Source: Candidatus Woesearchaeota archaeon (GTDB taxonomy: Archaea; Nanobdellota; Nanobdellia; Woesearchaeales; ARS49). From it: a stretch of DNA of 64,000 nt. Below the pieces are notes generated by a model, which saw only the letters and a program-made list of their open reading frames with translations, had not been told where the DNA came from and searched no databases. The DNA lies in assembly GCA_017609645.1 (NCBI GenBank), contig JAFCDQ010000001.1:248001-312000 (forward strand), in the 5' to 3' direction. Both the position numbers and the translations under genes were made by a program. Shown in pieces: positions 1 to 8,628 of the stretch. The first letter of the stretch is position 1. Every line of letters begins with the position of its first letter.

Positions 1-2
1 TA

Positions 3-143
3 AATCACGGCTTGACTGTGGCAGCTTTTTCATTTAGTGAAGGAGCAAAAAAAATAATCACAGAAGCAAAAGGAAAAGCAATAACCATATCTGAGCTACT
101 AAAACAAAAACCAAAAACAAAAGATATCAAAATTATAGGATAA
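3..143 (+). CDS. rpl18e: Ribosomal protein L18e, C-terminal part
   Basis: This is the last 46 codons of an ORF that enters from the left edge in frame 3. The visible protein reads LTVAAFSFSEGAKK and ends in DIKIIG, which is the typical C-terminal half of archaeal/eukaryotic L18e, a large-subunit protein. Its stop is three bases before the L13 start. The order L18e-L13-S9-Rpo10 is the usual archaeal ribosomal/RNA polymerase operon, which supports the call. The N-terminal part lies outside the window. Confidence 0.85.
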   Translation, partial: NHGLTVAAFSFSEGAKKIITEAKGKAITISELLKQKPKTKDIKIIG

Positions 144-146
144 ACA

Positions 147-575
147 ATGGCAGAAAAAAATATAGACGGAGCAGAATGCATCTTAGGAAGAATCAGTACG
201 TATGTAGCCAAGCAGGCTATAATAGGTGAGAAAATAAACATATTTAACTGTGAAAGAATAATGATAAGCGGAGATCCAAAAGTGATAAAGGCAAAATACA
301 AGCATACACTTTCAGAAAAAGGACAGCCACACAAAGGACCTTATGTTCCAAAAATGCCAGACAGATTTGTGAGAAAAGTCGTAAAAAGAATGCTGCCACA
401 TACCACTGCAAGAGGTAGAGACGCATTAAAGAGAGTAATGTGCTATATAGGAGTGCCTTCACAATTTAAAGATACCAAATTAGAAAAAATCCCTAAAACA
501 AGTATATCAAAATTACCAACATTAAAAAGATGCAGTATTTTAGATTTATGCAAACACTTAGGAGGAAAACTATGA
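147..575 (+). CDS. rpl13: Ribosomal protein L13 (uL13)
   Basis: A 142-residue protein of the length normal for archaeal L13. It opens with the substrate-like segment IDGAECILGRISTYVAKQ and contains GPYVPKMPDRFVRKVVKRMLPH, a close match to the conserved uL13 core (RxPxxxxxRxVRGMLP-type) that contacts 23S rRNA. The start ATG follows the L18e stop by three bases. The stop TGA overlaps the S9 start as ATGA at 572-575, so the two genes are probably translationally coupled. L13 binds early in assembly of the large subunit. Confidence 0.95.
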   Translation: MAEKNIDGAECILGRISTYVAKQAIIGEKINIFNCERIMISGDPKVIKAKYKHTLSEKGQPHKGPYVPKMPDRFVRKVVKRMLPHTTARGRDALKRVMCYIGVPSQFKDTKLEKIPKTSISKLPTLKRCSILDLCKHLGGKL

Positions 576-967
576 AACCTATACATGCAGTAGGAAAAAG
601 AAAAGCTGCCATTGCAAGAGCAACATTAAAAGAAGGAACAGGAATCGTAAAGATAAACTCCCAAGAATTAGCAACATATCCAAAAAATATTTACAAACAA
701 AGAATAGAAGAACCTCTAGTTTTAGCAGGATTCACACTTCAAAAAATCAACATAGATGTTAATGTAAAAGGTGGCGGAGTAAATGGGCAAGCTGATGCAA
801 TAAGACTGGCAATGGCAAAAGTACTTGCTGCATTTGACAAAAAATTACACCAACAATTCTTAAACTATGATAGAACACTATTAGTAGCTGATGTAAGAAG
901 AAAAGAAGTAAGAAAACCAAACACACATGGCAAAGCACGTTCAAAACGTCAAAAATCGTACAGGTGA
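572..967 (+). CDS. rps9: Ribosomal protein S9 (uS9)
   Basis: 131 residues from ATG 572, chosen over an in-frame ATG at 530 because GGAGG lies at 561-565, the ATG overlaps the L13 stop, and MKPIHAVGKRKAAIARA is the canonical uS9 N-terminus. The protein contains the VKGGGVNGQADAIRLAMAKVL block and ends in KARSKRQKSYR. This matches the conserved KxRKSxR tail of S9, which reaches the peptidyl-tRNA in the P site. It sits third in the L18e-L13-S9-Rpo10 operon. Confidence 0.96.
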   Translation: MKPIHAVGKRKAAIARATLKEGTGIVKINSQELATYPKNIYKQRIEEPLVLAGFTLQKINIDVNVKGGGVNGQADAIRLAMAKVLAAFDKKLHQQFLNYDRTLLVADVRRKEVRKPNTHGKARSKRQKSYR

Positions 968-974
968 TTAAAAA

Positions 975-1172
975 ATGATAATACCAATAAGATGCTGGAG
1001 TTGCGGCAAACCAATAGCCCATCTATGGGAAGACTTCAAGAAAAGAAAAGAACGAGGAGAAAACATGAAAGAAGTCCTAGATGATTTAGGATTGGAAAGA
1101 TATTGCTGCAGATCAATGTTCCTCGGACATGTAGACCTAATAGATACAGTAGCGCAATTCAAGAAAGTATGA
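975..1172 (+). CDS. rpoN: RNA polymerase subunit Rpo10 (N)
   Basis: A 65-residue zinc protein that begins MIIPIRCWSCGKPI and has an adjacent Cys pair in RYCCRSMFLGHVDLID. The CxxC plus CC arrangement is the diagnostic zinc knot of Rpo10/Rpb10, and 65 residues is the usual length. Rpo10 helps hold the Rpo3-Rpo11 assembly platform to the large polymerase subunit. It starts eight bases after S9, and its TGA overlaps the next gene's ATG (1169-1172), so the operon continues. Confidence 0.96.
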   Translation: MIIPIRCWSCGKPIAHLWEDFKKRKERGENMKEVLDDLGLERYCCRSMFLGHVDLIDTVAQFKKV

Positions 1173-1714
1173 AATTCATAATAGAACATTTGGATACAGA
1201 GTTATATGAATGGTCGCGGGCAGAGTACGAGCATATTATTAAAGTTCTAGGCAAAGAAAATGTATTATTTACCAATATAAAAGATTGTTCTAAACTTCAA
1301 TTTGCAGAATGTGCTGAAAAATCAGTTAAAGAAATGAATTTGAACAAAGCTTGTGTGTTAGATCCTGAAGCAGAGCAAATACTTTCGCCTGATGATAAAT
1401 TTGACTATTTTATTTTTGGAGGAATATTAGGAAACAATCCTCCTGAAAAAAGAACAGCAGAGTTCTTAAGCCAAAAATTAGGTTTTGAAAAAAGAAATTT
1501 AGGTAAGAAACAAATGAGCACAGATACTGCTGTTATTGTCGCTTGGAAGATTCTTAATGGGAAGAAATTTAGCGAGTTAAAATTTATAGATGATCCTGAA
1601 ATTGAAATTGAAGAAGAGATGAATTCGGTGATGCCTTACAGATATTTAGCAGATGAAAATGGAAAGCCAATTATTTGTGAGAAAGTTCTTAAGTTGATGA
1701 AGAAAGGATGGTAA
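1169..1714 (+). CDS. Predicted SPOUT-class SAM-dependent methyltransferase
   Basis: 181 residues from the ATG that overlaps the Rpo10 stop. An in-frame ATG at 1103 lies inside rpoN and is not needed. The protein starts MKFIIEHLDTELYEWSRAEY and has a knotted-fold-like C-terminal half with FGGILGNNPPEKRTAEF, followed by NLGKKQMSTDTAVIVAW. These blocks resemble the COG2428/PF04252 family, the archaeal relatives of yeast Sfm1, which methylates ribosomal protein S3. I infer a ribosome-linked methyltransferase from the family and the operon. The substrate here is unknown. Confidence 0.75.
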   Translation: MKFIIEHLDTELYEWSRAEYEHIIKVLGKENVLFTNIKDCSKLQFAECAEKSVKEMNLNKACVLDPEAEQILSPDDKFDYFIFGGILGNNPPEKRTAEFLSQKLGFEKRNLGKKQMSTDTAVIVAWKILNGKKFSELKFIDDPEIEIEEEMNSVMPYRYLADENGKPIICEKVLKLMKKGW

Positions 1715-1776
1715 GCACTTCTTAGTAGTAAAAAGAGAAACATTTAAATAATCTTAGTCAACAAATTCTCTTGAAA

Positions 1777-3213
1777 ATGTTTTGGAGAAAAAAGAAAACC
1801 TTAGATGCGGTAATAGTAGAAGAAGTCAGTACTAAAAAGAAATCTAAGATCAAAACATGGCAGAAAGTTCTAGCTTTTTTAGGAGTTAGTGCAATGACTC
1901 TTTTTGTAGGTTGTGAGGTTAGGTTTGTGGATACCTGGGTATCAAAAAGCTATGCTAAAAAAGTAGAAAAAGTAATTGAAGCAGCAGAGGGTCTATATGG
2001 CTGTCGTTGGTCAAAAATAAATAGTGAAAAAATCTTAGAAGCAGTGCATGCTAATAGCGAGATTATATGTCGAACTAACAAAAATCTTAACAAATTAGAA
2101 GAAAAGTATTTTGATGAATTATTGGAAGCAAAAGGAATCCTTAATTATCTAAAAAAAGAAAAATTTAAAGAAAAAAATTTAGAAGAATTAGCCGAGTTCA
2201 TTAAGGAAATAAGAAAAATAAAAGATTACAATGAAAAAACAATAAATCAGTTTGAAACCTTAGTTTATTTATACAAACAAGATGTGACTAGCGCAGATTT
2301 GAACAAAATTTTAAAGTCAGAAGTGGGTGGGGAGTATAAAGATGATGGCGAAAGTTTTGCTGAGGAATTTTCTTTCTATGGAGATGCATTAAATGATGCA
2401 GCCCTTCCTTTTGATTTTATCAAAAAAAGCTTAGATATTCAAAAATTTGAAATGTATGAACTATTATTTTTACATTTTAAAGATCCATCATTAGCTAAAA
2501 CAAAAGATTTTAAAAAAATATTAGAAGAAAAATCAAGAGTAAATAATACTTATGTTAGTAAAGATGACTTACTTAATGCAATTACTTTAGATTTAACCTT
2601 GACAGAATTAAAAACATTTAAAGATACGTCAAAACCTAATGCCATATTTGTGATTGGGGATAGAATAAAGATAGGATCTCGCTCTTTCTCAAATGATTAT
2701 TCATATTTAATAAAAAAAGATTTTAGCAAACCGCGACATTTTCCAGCACAGCTTGTTAAAAACGCTTATGATGTTTATTTTGTCTTTGCAAAAAATGAAA
2801 AAGATGTGTATGATGCAATAGATAAGATACCTAACGTAGAGCTTTTATTCTTTAAAGCTCATGGAAATACTGAAGCTTTAGCCTATAAGGGTAGTATGGG
2901 ATTTTATGGAGGGTGTTCAGAAGAAGAAAATCTAAAGTGTAATGATCCTTATTGTCTTGATAAGACAGATACAGAAATAAAAGATTATATTGCAAAATTA
3001 AATAAGAATTGCATCATATGTCTTGATTCTTGTAATATTGCGCAAGGAGGTAAAGAAAACAAAGACAATCTATTCAATTTTTTAAACAAATATTCAGATG
3101 GCAGGAAGATTATAGCAAGTTCAGGGCGTTCATATGGTTTTGAAATAAACTCTATTTATCCTTTTGATGCAGAATTAAAAGCTTATGACGGTAAAACAAT
3201 AACAAATAAATAA
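1777..3213 (+). CDS. Membrane protein with caspase/CHAT-like C-terminal domain
   Basis: 478 residues from ATG 1777; a TTG two codons upstream (1771) is an alternative. TTTAAATA at 1743-1750 is about 26-30 bases upstream, so the mRNA is probably leaderless. A basic N-terminus is followed by one membrane helix at residues 34-50 (VLAFLGVSAMTLFVGC). A charged helical middle region comes next. The C-terminal third has a His-Gly in FFKAHGN (His 362) and an Asp-x-Cys in IICLDSCNI (Cys 419), spaced as the catalytic His/Cys dyad of clan CD peptidases (caspase, CHAT, gingipain types). No family name was recognised for the whole protein. The peptidase assignment rests on these motifs and the predicted strand-turn context. 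Confidence 0.55.
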   Translation: MFWRKKKTLDAVIVEEVSTKKKSKIKTWQKVLAFLGVSAMTLFVGCEVRFVDTWVSKSYAKKVEKVIEAAEGLYGCRWSKINSEKILEAVHANSEIICRTNKNLNKLEEKYFDELLEAKGILNYLKKEKFKEKNLEELAEFIKEIRKIKDYNEKTINQFETLVYLYKQDVTSADLNKILKSEVGGEYKDDGESFAEEFSFYGDALNDAALPFDFIKKSLDIQKFEMYELLFLHFKDPSLAKTKDFKKILEEKSRVNNTYVSKDDLLNAITLDLTLTELKTFKDTSKPNAIFVIGDRIKIGSRSFSNDYSYLIKKDFSKPRHFPAQLVKNAYDVYFVFAKNEKDVYDAIDKIPNVELLFFKAHGNTEALAYKGSMGFYGGCSEEENLKCNDPYCLDKTDTEIKDYIAKLNKNCIICLDSCNIAQGGKENKDNLFNFLNKYSDGRKIIASSGRSYGFEINSIYPFDAELKAYDGKTITNK

Positions 3214-3251
3214 AGAAACCTTTATAAAACACATTCTTCTTTTTATATTAT

Positions 3252-5942
3252 ATGAACCCAAAAGAAAATGCCATAAAATGGCAAAAGAAATGGGAAAGAG
3301 CAGGAATATTCAAAGCAAAAGATAATATCAAAAAGAACAAGTTCTATTGTCTGGAAATGTTTCCATATCCAAGCGGTTATCTACATATGGGACATGTAAG
3401 AAATTATTCAATAGGAGATGCTTTTGCAAGATACAAAAGAATGTGTGGATTTAATGTATTATATCCAATGGGATATGACTCATTTGGACTGCCTGCAGAA
3501 AACGCGGCAATAAAAGAAAAAGCTGACCCGAAAAAATTCACAGAAAAAAACATCAAAGGAATAAAAGAACAACAAAAACTACTAGGATGGTCATATGACT
3601 GGGACAGAGAAGTACAAACATATTCTCCTGAGTATTACAAATGGAATCAATGGATATTTCTAAAATTCTTCAAAAAAGGATTAGCATACAAAAAACCAGG
3701 ATTAATCAATTGGTGCTCAAAATGCGCCACAGTTTTAGCAAATGAACAAGTAGTAAAAGGAGCATGCTGGAGATGCAAAACAGAAGTAGAACTAAAACAT
3801 TTAGATCAATGGTACATAAATATCAAAAAATATGCAGAAGAATTGTTGAATGGTATTGACAAATTAAAATACTGGCCAGAAAATGTCAAAACAATGCAAA
3901 GAAACTGGATAGGGAAAAGCCATGGCACCACAATAGACTTTGAAATTGTTGATGAAAACGGAAAAAGAACAGGAGAAAAAATATCTACTTTTACAACAAG
4001 GCCTGATACATTATTTGGAGTAACATATCTTGTTTTTTCAGTAGAACATCCAATGGTTGCAAAATTGATAAAGGGAACAAAATTTGAAAAAGAAGTAAAG
4101 AAATTTGTAAAAGAAACAATAAAAAAATCAATCATAGAAAGAACTGCAGAAGGAAAAGAAAAAAATGGATGTTTCTTAGGTAAATATTTTATCAATCCTG
4201 CGAATGGAGAAAAATGCCCCTTATGGGTCGCTGATTATGCATTAATGGAATATGGCACAGGAGCTGTAATGGCAGTGCCAACACATGACCAGCGCGATTT
4301 TGAATTTGCCAGAAAATATGATCTGCCAATGAGAATAGTAATTTCTGCACCAGGCGAGCCACTTGATCCAAAAAAAATGAAAAAAGCCTATGAAGGCAAT
4401 GGAATGATGGTTAATTCAGGTCAGTTTGATAGAATGAATAACGGAAAAGCAATAGAAGAAATAACAAAATGGCTGATCAAGCAAAAAAGTGGGAAAAGAA
4501 CTGTTAATTATAAATTAAGAGACTGGCTGATTTCTCGTCAGCGATATTGGGGAACTCCTATTCCTGTTGTTTATTGCGACAAATGCGGAATAGTTGCTGA
4601 AAAAGAAGAAAATCTGCCAATAAAACTGCCAACAGATGTCAAATTTACAGGAAAAGGAAATCCTGTAACAACAAGCGCAAAATTTGTGAACTGCAAATGT
4701 CCAAAATGCCAAGGAAAAGCCCGACGAGAAACAGATACAATGGACACATTTGTAGACAGTTCATGGTATTTTCTGCGATACTGCAGTCCTAAAGATAATA
4801 AAAAACCATTCAACAAAACAAAAGTAAATTATTGGCTGCCAGTAGACCAATACATAGGAGGAGTAGAGCATGCAGTAGGACATTTACTTTATGCAAGATT
4901 CTTCACAAAAGCATTACGTGATTTAGGACTGCTAGATTTTGACGAGCCATTCACCAAACTATTAACACAAGGAATGGTAACAAAAGACGGAGCAAAAATG
5001 TCAAAATCAATAGGAAATATAGTAGATCCAATGCAAATGATCGACAAATATGGACCAGATACAGTCCGTGTCTTTATTTTATTTGCAGCTTTGCCTGAAA
5101 AAGAATTAGAATGGAATGACCAAGGCGTTGCAGGCATTTCTAGATTTTTATTCAGAACATATAATTTAGTTGACGAGCCTCGGAAGCAGAAAAAAGAAAC
5201 AGGAAACAAAGAAAAAACACTAATTGGAAAGCTGCATAGAACAATACAACAAGTAACAGAATCTCTTGACAATTTAGAATTAAACAGAGCGATCAATGCA
5301 TTAATGGAATTAGTCAGTGCAGTAAATAGATATAGAGAAGAAGAAGTTCATCTTAACACTTACAAAGAAATTCTCCGAGTTTTAACAATCTTATTAAGTC
5401 CATTTGCACCTCATATTGCAGAAGAGATGTGGCACAAACAAAAACAAAAAGGATTTGTTTCAATAGCAAAATGGCCTGCATATGATAAAGGAAAAATAGA
5501 TGTGAAAGCAGAAGCATGCGAAAATTTGATTGGTTCTGTAATGGCAGATATAGCAAAAGTAAAAGAACTTGCTAAACTAGACAAGATAAAAGAAGTTAAA
5601 TTATTTGTAGCAAGCGAATGGAAATTTAAATTTGCTAAAAATATGAAAAAATTATTAGCTAAAACAAGAGATGTTGGAAAGATAATGAAAGAATTCATGC
5701 AAAGTGATTTGAAAAGTTATGGACAGGAAATAAAGAAAATGATACCTAGACTGATTAAAGATCCAACAAGACTTACTGAAACAATATTAGATCAAAAAAC
5801 AGAATTGAAAATATTAAAAGCAGCAAAAGAACAAATAGAATCAGAATTTTCCTGTAAGCTGTTTTTTGAAAAAGCAGAAGCCACAGAAGAAGTAAAAGCA
5901 AAACAAGCAATGCCCGGAAAGCCAGCGCTAATTATCAATTAA
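3252..5942 (+). CDS. leuS: Leucyl-tRNA synthetase, bacterial-type core
   Basis: 896 residues, a class Ia synthetase that charges tRNA-Leu. Visible parts are the HIGH motif as HMGH near residue 44 within [26 protein letters not shown], a zinc cluster of CxxC pairs near 153-174, the CP1 editing domain with [15 protein letters not shown], a second Cys cluster near 441-485, and KMSKS near residue 580 ([11 protein letters not shown]). The HMGHVRNYS and GLPAENAAI wording is typical of bacterial LeuRS rather than archaeal/eukaryotic LeuRS. The C-terminal part (about 740-896, with [11 protein letters not shown]) instead resembles the archaeal-type tail. A TTTATAAAA box (3220-3228) about 28 bases upstream suggests a leaderless mRNA. 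Confidence 0.96.
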   Translation: MNPKENAIKWQKKWERAGIFKAKDNIKKNKFYCLEMFPYPSGYLHMGHVRNYSIGDAFARYKRMCGFNVLYPMGYDSFGLPAENAAIKEKADPKKFTEKNIKGIKEQQKLLGWSYDWDREVQTYSPEYYKWNQWIFLKFFKKGLAYKKPGLINWCSKCATVLANEQVVKGACWRCKTEVELKHLDQWYINIKKYAEELLNGIDKLKYWPENVKTMQRNWIGKSHGTTIDFEIVDENGKRTGEKISTFTTRPDTLFGVTYLVFSVEHPMVAKLIKGTKFEKEVKKFVKETIKKSIIERTAEGKEKNGCFLGKYFINPANGEKCPLWVADYALMEYGTGAVMAVPTHDQRDFEFARKYDLPMRIVISAPGEPLDPKKMKKAYEGNGMMVNSGQFDRMNNGKAIEEITKWLIKQKSGKRTVNYKLRDWLISRQRYWGTPIPVVYCDKCGIVAEKEENLPIKLPTDVKFTGKGNPVTTSAKFVNCKCPKCQGKARRETDTMDTFVDSSWYFLRYCSPKDNKKPFNKTKVNYWLPVDQYIGGVEHAVGHLLYARFFTKALRDLGLLDFDEPFTKLLTQGMVTKDGAKMSKSIGNIVDPMQMIDKYGPDTVRVFILFAALPEKELEWNDQGVAGISRFLFRTYNLVDEPRKQKKETGNKEKTLIGKLHRTIQQVTESLDNLELNRAINALMELVSAVNRYREEEVHLNTYKEILRVLTILLSPFAPHIAEEMWHKQKQKGFVSIAKWPAYDKGKIDVKAEACENLIGSVMADIAKVKELAKLDKIKEVKLFVASEWKFKFAKNMKKLLAKTRDVGKIMKEFMQSDLKSYGQEIKKMIPRLIKDPTRLTETILDQKTELKILKAAKEQIESEFSCKLFFEKAEATEEVKAKQAMPGKPALIIN

Positions 5943-5961
5943 TTCTAAAGAAAAGAAAGTT

Positions 5962-6232
5962 GGCAGGCGCGTCCATAGATGAGCTGCAAGCCAGGTAAAG
6001 GTGAACCTTGAAGTTTTCTCAGTTCCGCTACCCTACAAGCATTAGAAACAACAGTTATGGCTGCACCCTTCCGGGCCTGACCAGATTCCTGATGCTCTAA
6101 CCCTGTAGGACAGAACATCACGGTCCACTCCAAGACCTTTACTCTAGCAAAACAACCGCTCTACAAACTTCAGCTCCATGTATAGCCCATTCATGGTAAC
6201 AGGAGAGGGCTACTCTCCCAGCCTAGCCTGCC
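5962..6232 (-). ncRNA. ffs: Signal recognition particle RNA (archaeal 7S)
   Basis: Read on the minus strand, positions 6082-6060 give GGTCAGGCCCGGAAGGGTGC followed by AGC, the conserved helix-8 loop of SRP RNA that binds SRP54. The two ends pair as GGCAGGC (6232-6226) with GCCTGCC (5968-5962), closing helix 1. Near the 5' end, GGGCTATAC and CTGTTACC resemble the archaeal Alu-domain region. The length of about 271 bases fits archaeal 7S RNA. The exact termini may extend a few bases. The small ORF antisense to it is not a gene. Confidence 0.93.
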
Positions 6233-6255
6233 GAGTATACTAACTTGAGAAATGC

Positions 6256-6270
6256 TTTTTAAAGGTTTCG
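6256..6270 (-). promoter_or_regulatory. TATA box and BRE of the SRP RNA gene
   Basis: On the minus strand the sequence CGAAACC-TTTAAAAA lies at 6270-6256. It combines a purine-rich BRE-like element and a TATA box centred about 26 bases upstream of the inferred RNA 5' end near 6232-6234. The spacing matches archaeal TBP/TFB promoters and supports the RNA boundary. Confidence 0.7.
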
Positions 6271-6333
6271 GGAAAATTTGTGACTAAATTAGGATTCTAA
6301 AATTTTATTAAAGCAAAGCTATTTGTCTTATTT

Positions 6334-7026
6334 ATGCCAGAAATCATATTCTTGGGAACAGGAAGCTCTTTAGATGAATTAATGAAACGAAATTTAGGAG
6401 GTTTTGTGTTAAAAACAGAAGATTGTCAAATACATTTTGATCCAGGACCAGGAGCTGTGCTGGCTGCACAAGCATTTGGCATAAACATCAGAAAAACAGA
6501 TGCTCTTGTAAACTCAAAAGATTTGCTTGTTAGAAATAATGATTTAAAGTTGATAAAAAAGGCAAGTGAGAAAGAAATACAAGTAATAAATTCAGAAACA
6601 AAGAAAACAATCAAAATAAACAATCTGAGAATACAAAAACTAGGATCAATACTGCCTTATGGATTTCTTGTCAATGCAAAAAACTTTACGTTACTCTATA
6701 TATTTATGCCAATAACCAAAGAAATCATCAAAAAAGATAAACTAAAAGCAGACGTTATTGTTTTATACAATAAATACTTGAACAAAGGAAAAGATGATCT
6801 AGGAACAGAAGATTCATACAAAATAATAAATGAAATAAAACCAAAACTTGCTGTATTAACAGGATTTAGCCCAAACTTCAAAGGCGACAAACACTTGCAA
6901 ACAACACGAGAGTTAAAACAAAGAACAGGAGTTCAAGTTGTAGCAGTAGATGACGGCACAAGAATTGATTTAATATCTTATTCTGCTCTTGGAGCACAGA
7001 AAAAGTTATTTTCTTTTGGAAAATAA
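6334..7026 (+). CDS. Metallo-beta-lactamase-fold protein lacking the metal motif
   Basis: 230 residues. The start IIFLGTGSSLDELMKRNLGG and the following IHFDPGPGAVLAAQAFGI match the first strands of MBL-fold hydrolases (FLGTGxs and DpGpG). Later parts also fit the fold (KPKLAVLTGF and the C-terminal VVAVDDGTRIDL). Where the HxHxDH zinc motif should stand, the protein reads DALVNSKDLLVRNND and has no histidine. It is therefore probably catalytically dead or works without the usual dinuclear site. A TTTTATTA box about 27-30 bases upstream suggests a leaderless transcript. Function unknown. Confidence 0.75.
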   Translation: MPEIIFLGTGSSLDELMKRNLGGFVLKTEDCQIHFDPGPGAVLAAQAFGINIRKTDALVNSKDLLVRNNDLKLIKKASEKEIQVINSETKKTIKINNLRIQKLGSILPYGFLVNAKNFTLLYIFMPITKEIIKKDKLKADVIVLYNKYLNKGKDDLGTEDSYKIINEIKPKLAVLTGFSPNFKGDKHLQTTRELKQRTGVQVVAVDDGTRIDLISYSALGAQKKLFSFGK

Positions 7027-7035
7027 ATTACAAAA

Positions 7036-7881
7036 TCACATAAAGAATTTAACAATAGCAAAACCAAGTAAACAGCCTGTAGTTAGGAAAGGCATTGCAG
7101 GATAAAAACGATCTTTCTTGCTTAACAAAAGAAGAATCAACAAAGACAAAGTTGCAAAAATAGAGATAACCAAAGCCTGTTCTAAACCCATGGCAAACAA
7201 AACAGTGCCTGCAAAGATTAAAGGAAAACCAATGTCTCCTCCCCCAAGCACGGCTGTGCGAATTTTTTTCTTTTTATCACGACTTTGAGAATAAGGAATC
7301 ATAAAACCCGCAAAAATTCCTGCTTTAGTCTGAAACTTAGCCATTTTAATCATGTGCTTAGACTTCCAAACAGCATACATATCATAAAATGCCAATAAAA
7401 CCAACAAAATAATAGCGTAAAGAGGGGTTAGCATAGGAACAAAAATTACTGCTAATCCTCCATAAATAAAAAGTTCAGTAAGATTGTGAACAATAAAATT
7501 CGGCACAAAAACCTTCCATAAGCCAAAAATAATAGCAATAACCAACGCAAGCCATTCTCCAAGAAATGCTGCGAGCGCGATCTGCAAACATAATACCACT
7601 GACAACAAAAACCAAAGTTTCCAAATAAACACTTTCTTCAGATTAACAATAAATAAAATCAAAACAGTTCCGAGAACAATAGCTAGGACCATATACCAAA
7701 TAGAAACACTTGGAGCAACATCAGGACGTTCAACATCAAAACCAAGAAGGCTAGGCAAACTTCTCCATTCAGTTGTTTCTTCACTCTTATAAATATATTC
7801 CTCAATAACAAACAAACCAATAATCTGCGCACAAAAAAATAAGAAGAGTAAAGCTACTGTGATAATCCAATTGTGCTTCAT
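7036..7881 (-). CDS. Presenilin/SPP-like intramembrane aspartyl protease
   Basis: 281 residues with about eight or nine hydrophobic segments. The two catalytic aspartates of family A22 are visible: Asp 167 in LAFYDMYAVW and Asp 216 in LGGGDIGFPL, matching the YD and GxGD motifs. A C-terminal PAMPFL (near residue 261) replaces the PAL/PALP motif. This is the pattern of archaeal presenilin-homologue (PSH-type) proteases that cut transmembrane helices. It is transcribed divergently from the gene at 7935 and seems to share that gene's TATA box. The substrate is not indicated by neighbours. Confidence 0.85.
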   Translation of the reverse strand: MKHNWIITVALLFLFFCAQIIGLFVIEEYIYKSEETTEWRSLPSLLGFDVERPDVAPSVSIWYMVLAIVLGTVLILFIVNLKKVFIWKLWFLLSVVLCLQIALAAFLGEWLALVIAIIFGLWKVFVPNFIVHNLTELFIYGGLAVIFVPMLTPLYAIILLVLLAFYDMYAVWKSKHMIKMAKFQTKAGIFAGFMIPYSQSRDKKKKIRTAVLGGGDIGFPLIFAGTVLFAMGLEQALVISIFATLSLLILLLLSKKDRFYPAMPFLTTGCLLGFAIVKFFM

Positions 7882-7904
7882 AACAATTTAAAAGGATAAA
7901 ACTT

Positions 7905-7912
7905 TTTATAAA
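7905..7912. promoter_or_regulatory. Palindromic TATA box shared by divergent genes
   Basis: TTTATAAA is a perfect palindrome centred at 7908.5. It lies 26.5 bases from the ATG at 7935 on the plus strand and 27.5 bases from the ATG ending at 7881 on the minus strand. One box can therefore serve leaderless transcripts in both directions. No second TATA-like element lies in the 53-base gap. Confidence 0.6.
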
Positions 7913-7934
7913 TGTAACTATTATTTTGCTCAAA

Positions 7935-8393
7935 ATGAAAGAATTTCATTCAATAACCACGACAGTTTTTTCAAAAGACGATGAAACATTTGAAGAAATA
8001 AAAGACAGTTTAACGAAATTTTATCCATTTAATCTAGATAAAGAAAAAATCAAGATTGACATAAAAAAAGCCATAGGTTTTGAAGACAAACCAATAAAAA
8101 TTTTAACCATCAAAATAGAAAAACAAAACTTAATCAAACAATTCGCAGAAAAACTATTAAAAATGTTGACACAAGGACAAAAAGACCAGTTAATTGATGA
8201 ACTGAACACAAGAGTAGATGAAAAAGGCAATTTTTATTTACGATTTGATAAAAAAACCTGGTTTGAAGAAGAAAAATTATTTATAACTGAGTTAGGCAAT
8301 TGTTACCATATTAAATTCAAGATAGCTGCATATCCCTGTGACAAAGAAAAAGCAATAACTCTTATGAAGCGCTTTTTGCAGAAAGATTTTTAA
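7935..8393 (+). CDS. Predicted exosome-associated RNA-binding protein (COG1325-like)
   Basis: 152 residues from ATG 7935. A TTG nine bases upstream (7926) was passed over because the ATG is at the expected leaderless distance from TTTATAAA. The protein is an alternation of strands and helices (EFHSITTTVFSKDDETFEEIK, then LNTRVDEKGNFYLRFDK and FKIAAYPCDKEKAITLMKRF). This resembles the archaeal COG1325/PF01877 family, which shares its fold with ribosomal L5-like RNA-binding domains. That family is linked to the exosome by gene context in other archaea. No exosome gene is next to it here. Confidence 0.7.
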   Translation: MKEFHSITTTVFSKDDETFEEIKDSLTKFYPFNLDKEKIKIDIKKAIGFEDKPIKILTIKIEKQNLIKQFAEKLLKMLTQGQKDQLIDELNTRVDEKGNFYLRFDKKTWFEEEKLFITELGNCYHIKFKIAAYPCDKEKAITLMKRFLQKDF

Positions 8394-8416
8394 ATATAAA
8401 TCATAAATCGAACAAC

Positions 8417-8614
8417 ATGGCACCTAAAATAGCACCACTAAGCACAACATTCTTTTTAGCAAGCATAATAGGCTTCTTAGTGAGCGTATTCTACATTCCA
8501 CAAGTTTCACAAACCTGGGCGTTTGCATTTGCATTATTATTTTTCCTAATGTTTATAGCAGCAATCATAAGCATGTTCAAGGCCAGAGTAGGGCCTCAAC
8601 TCAAATTTAAATAA
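8417..8614 (+). CDS. Small two-helix membrane protein
   Basis: 65 residues with two hydrophobic helices (about 11-29 and 33-53) joined by YIPQVSQTW and a basic tail ending KFK. TTTAAATA near 8389-8396 is about 25 bases upstream of the ATG, consistent with a leaderless gene. Short two-helix proteins of this kind are common in DPANN genomes without known function. The N-terminal MAPKIAPLSTTFF is polar. No partner is implied by context beyond the lipoprotein that follows 15 bases later. Confidence 0.7.
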   Translation: MAPKIAPLSTTFFLASIIGFLVSVFYIPQVSQTWAFAFALLFFLMFIAAIISMFKARVGPQLKFK

Positions 8615-8628
8615 ATCGGGGGTAAAAA

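Noticed and set aside
1909-1911. Lipobox (FVGC) in the caspase-like protein
   Set aside because: The Cys is about 46 residues from the start after a long basic region, too far for a normal lipoprotein signal; a membrane helix is simpler.
5945-6133. Minus-strand ORF of 62 codons
   Set aside because: It lies entirely within the SRP RNA gene on the same strand; the conserved SRP helix-8 sequence explains this stretch.
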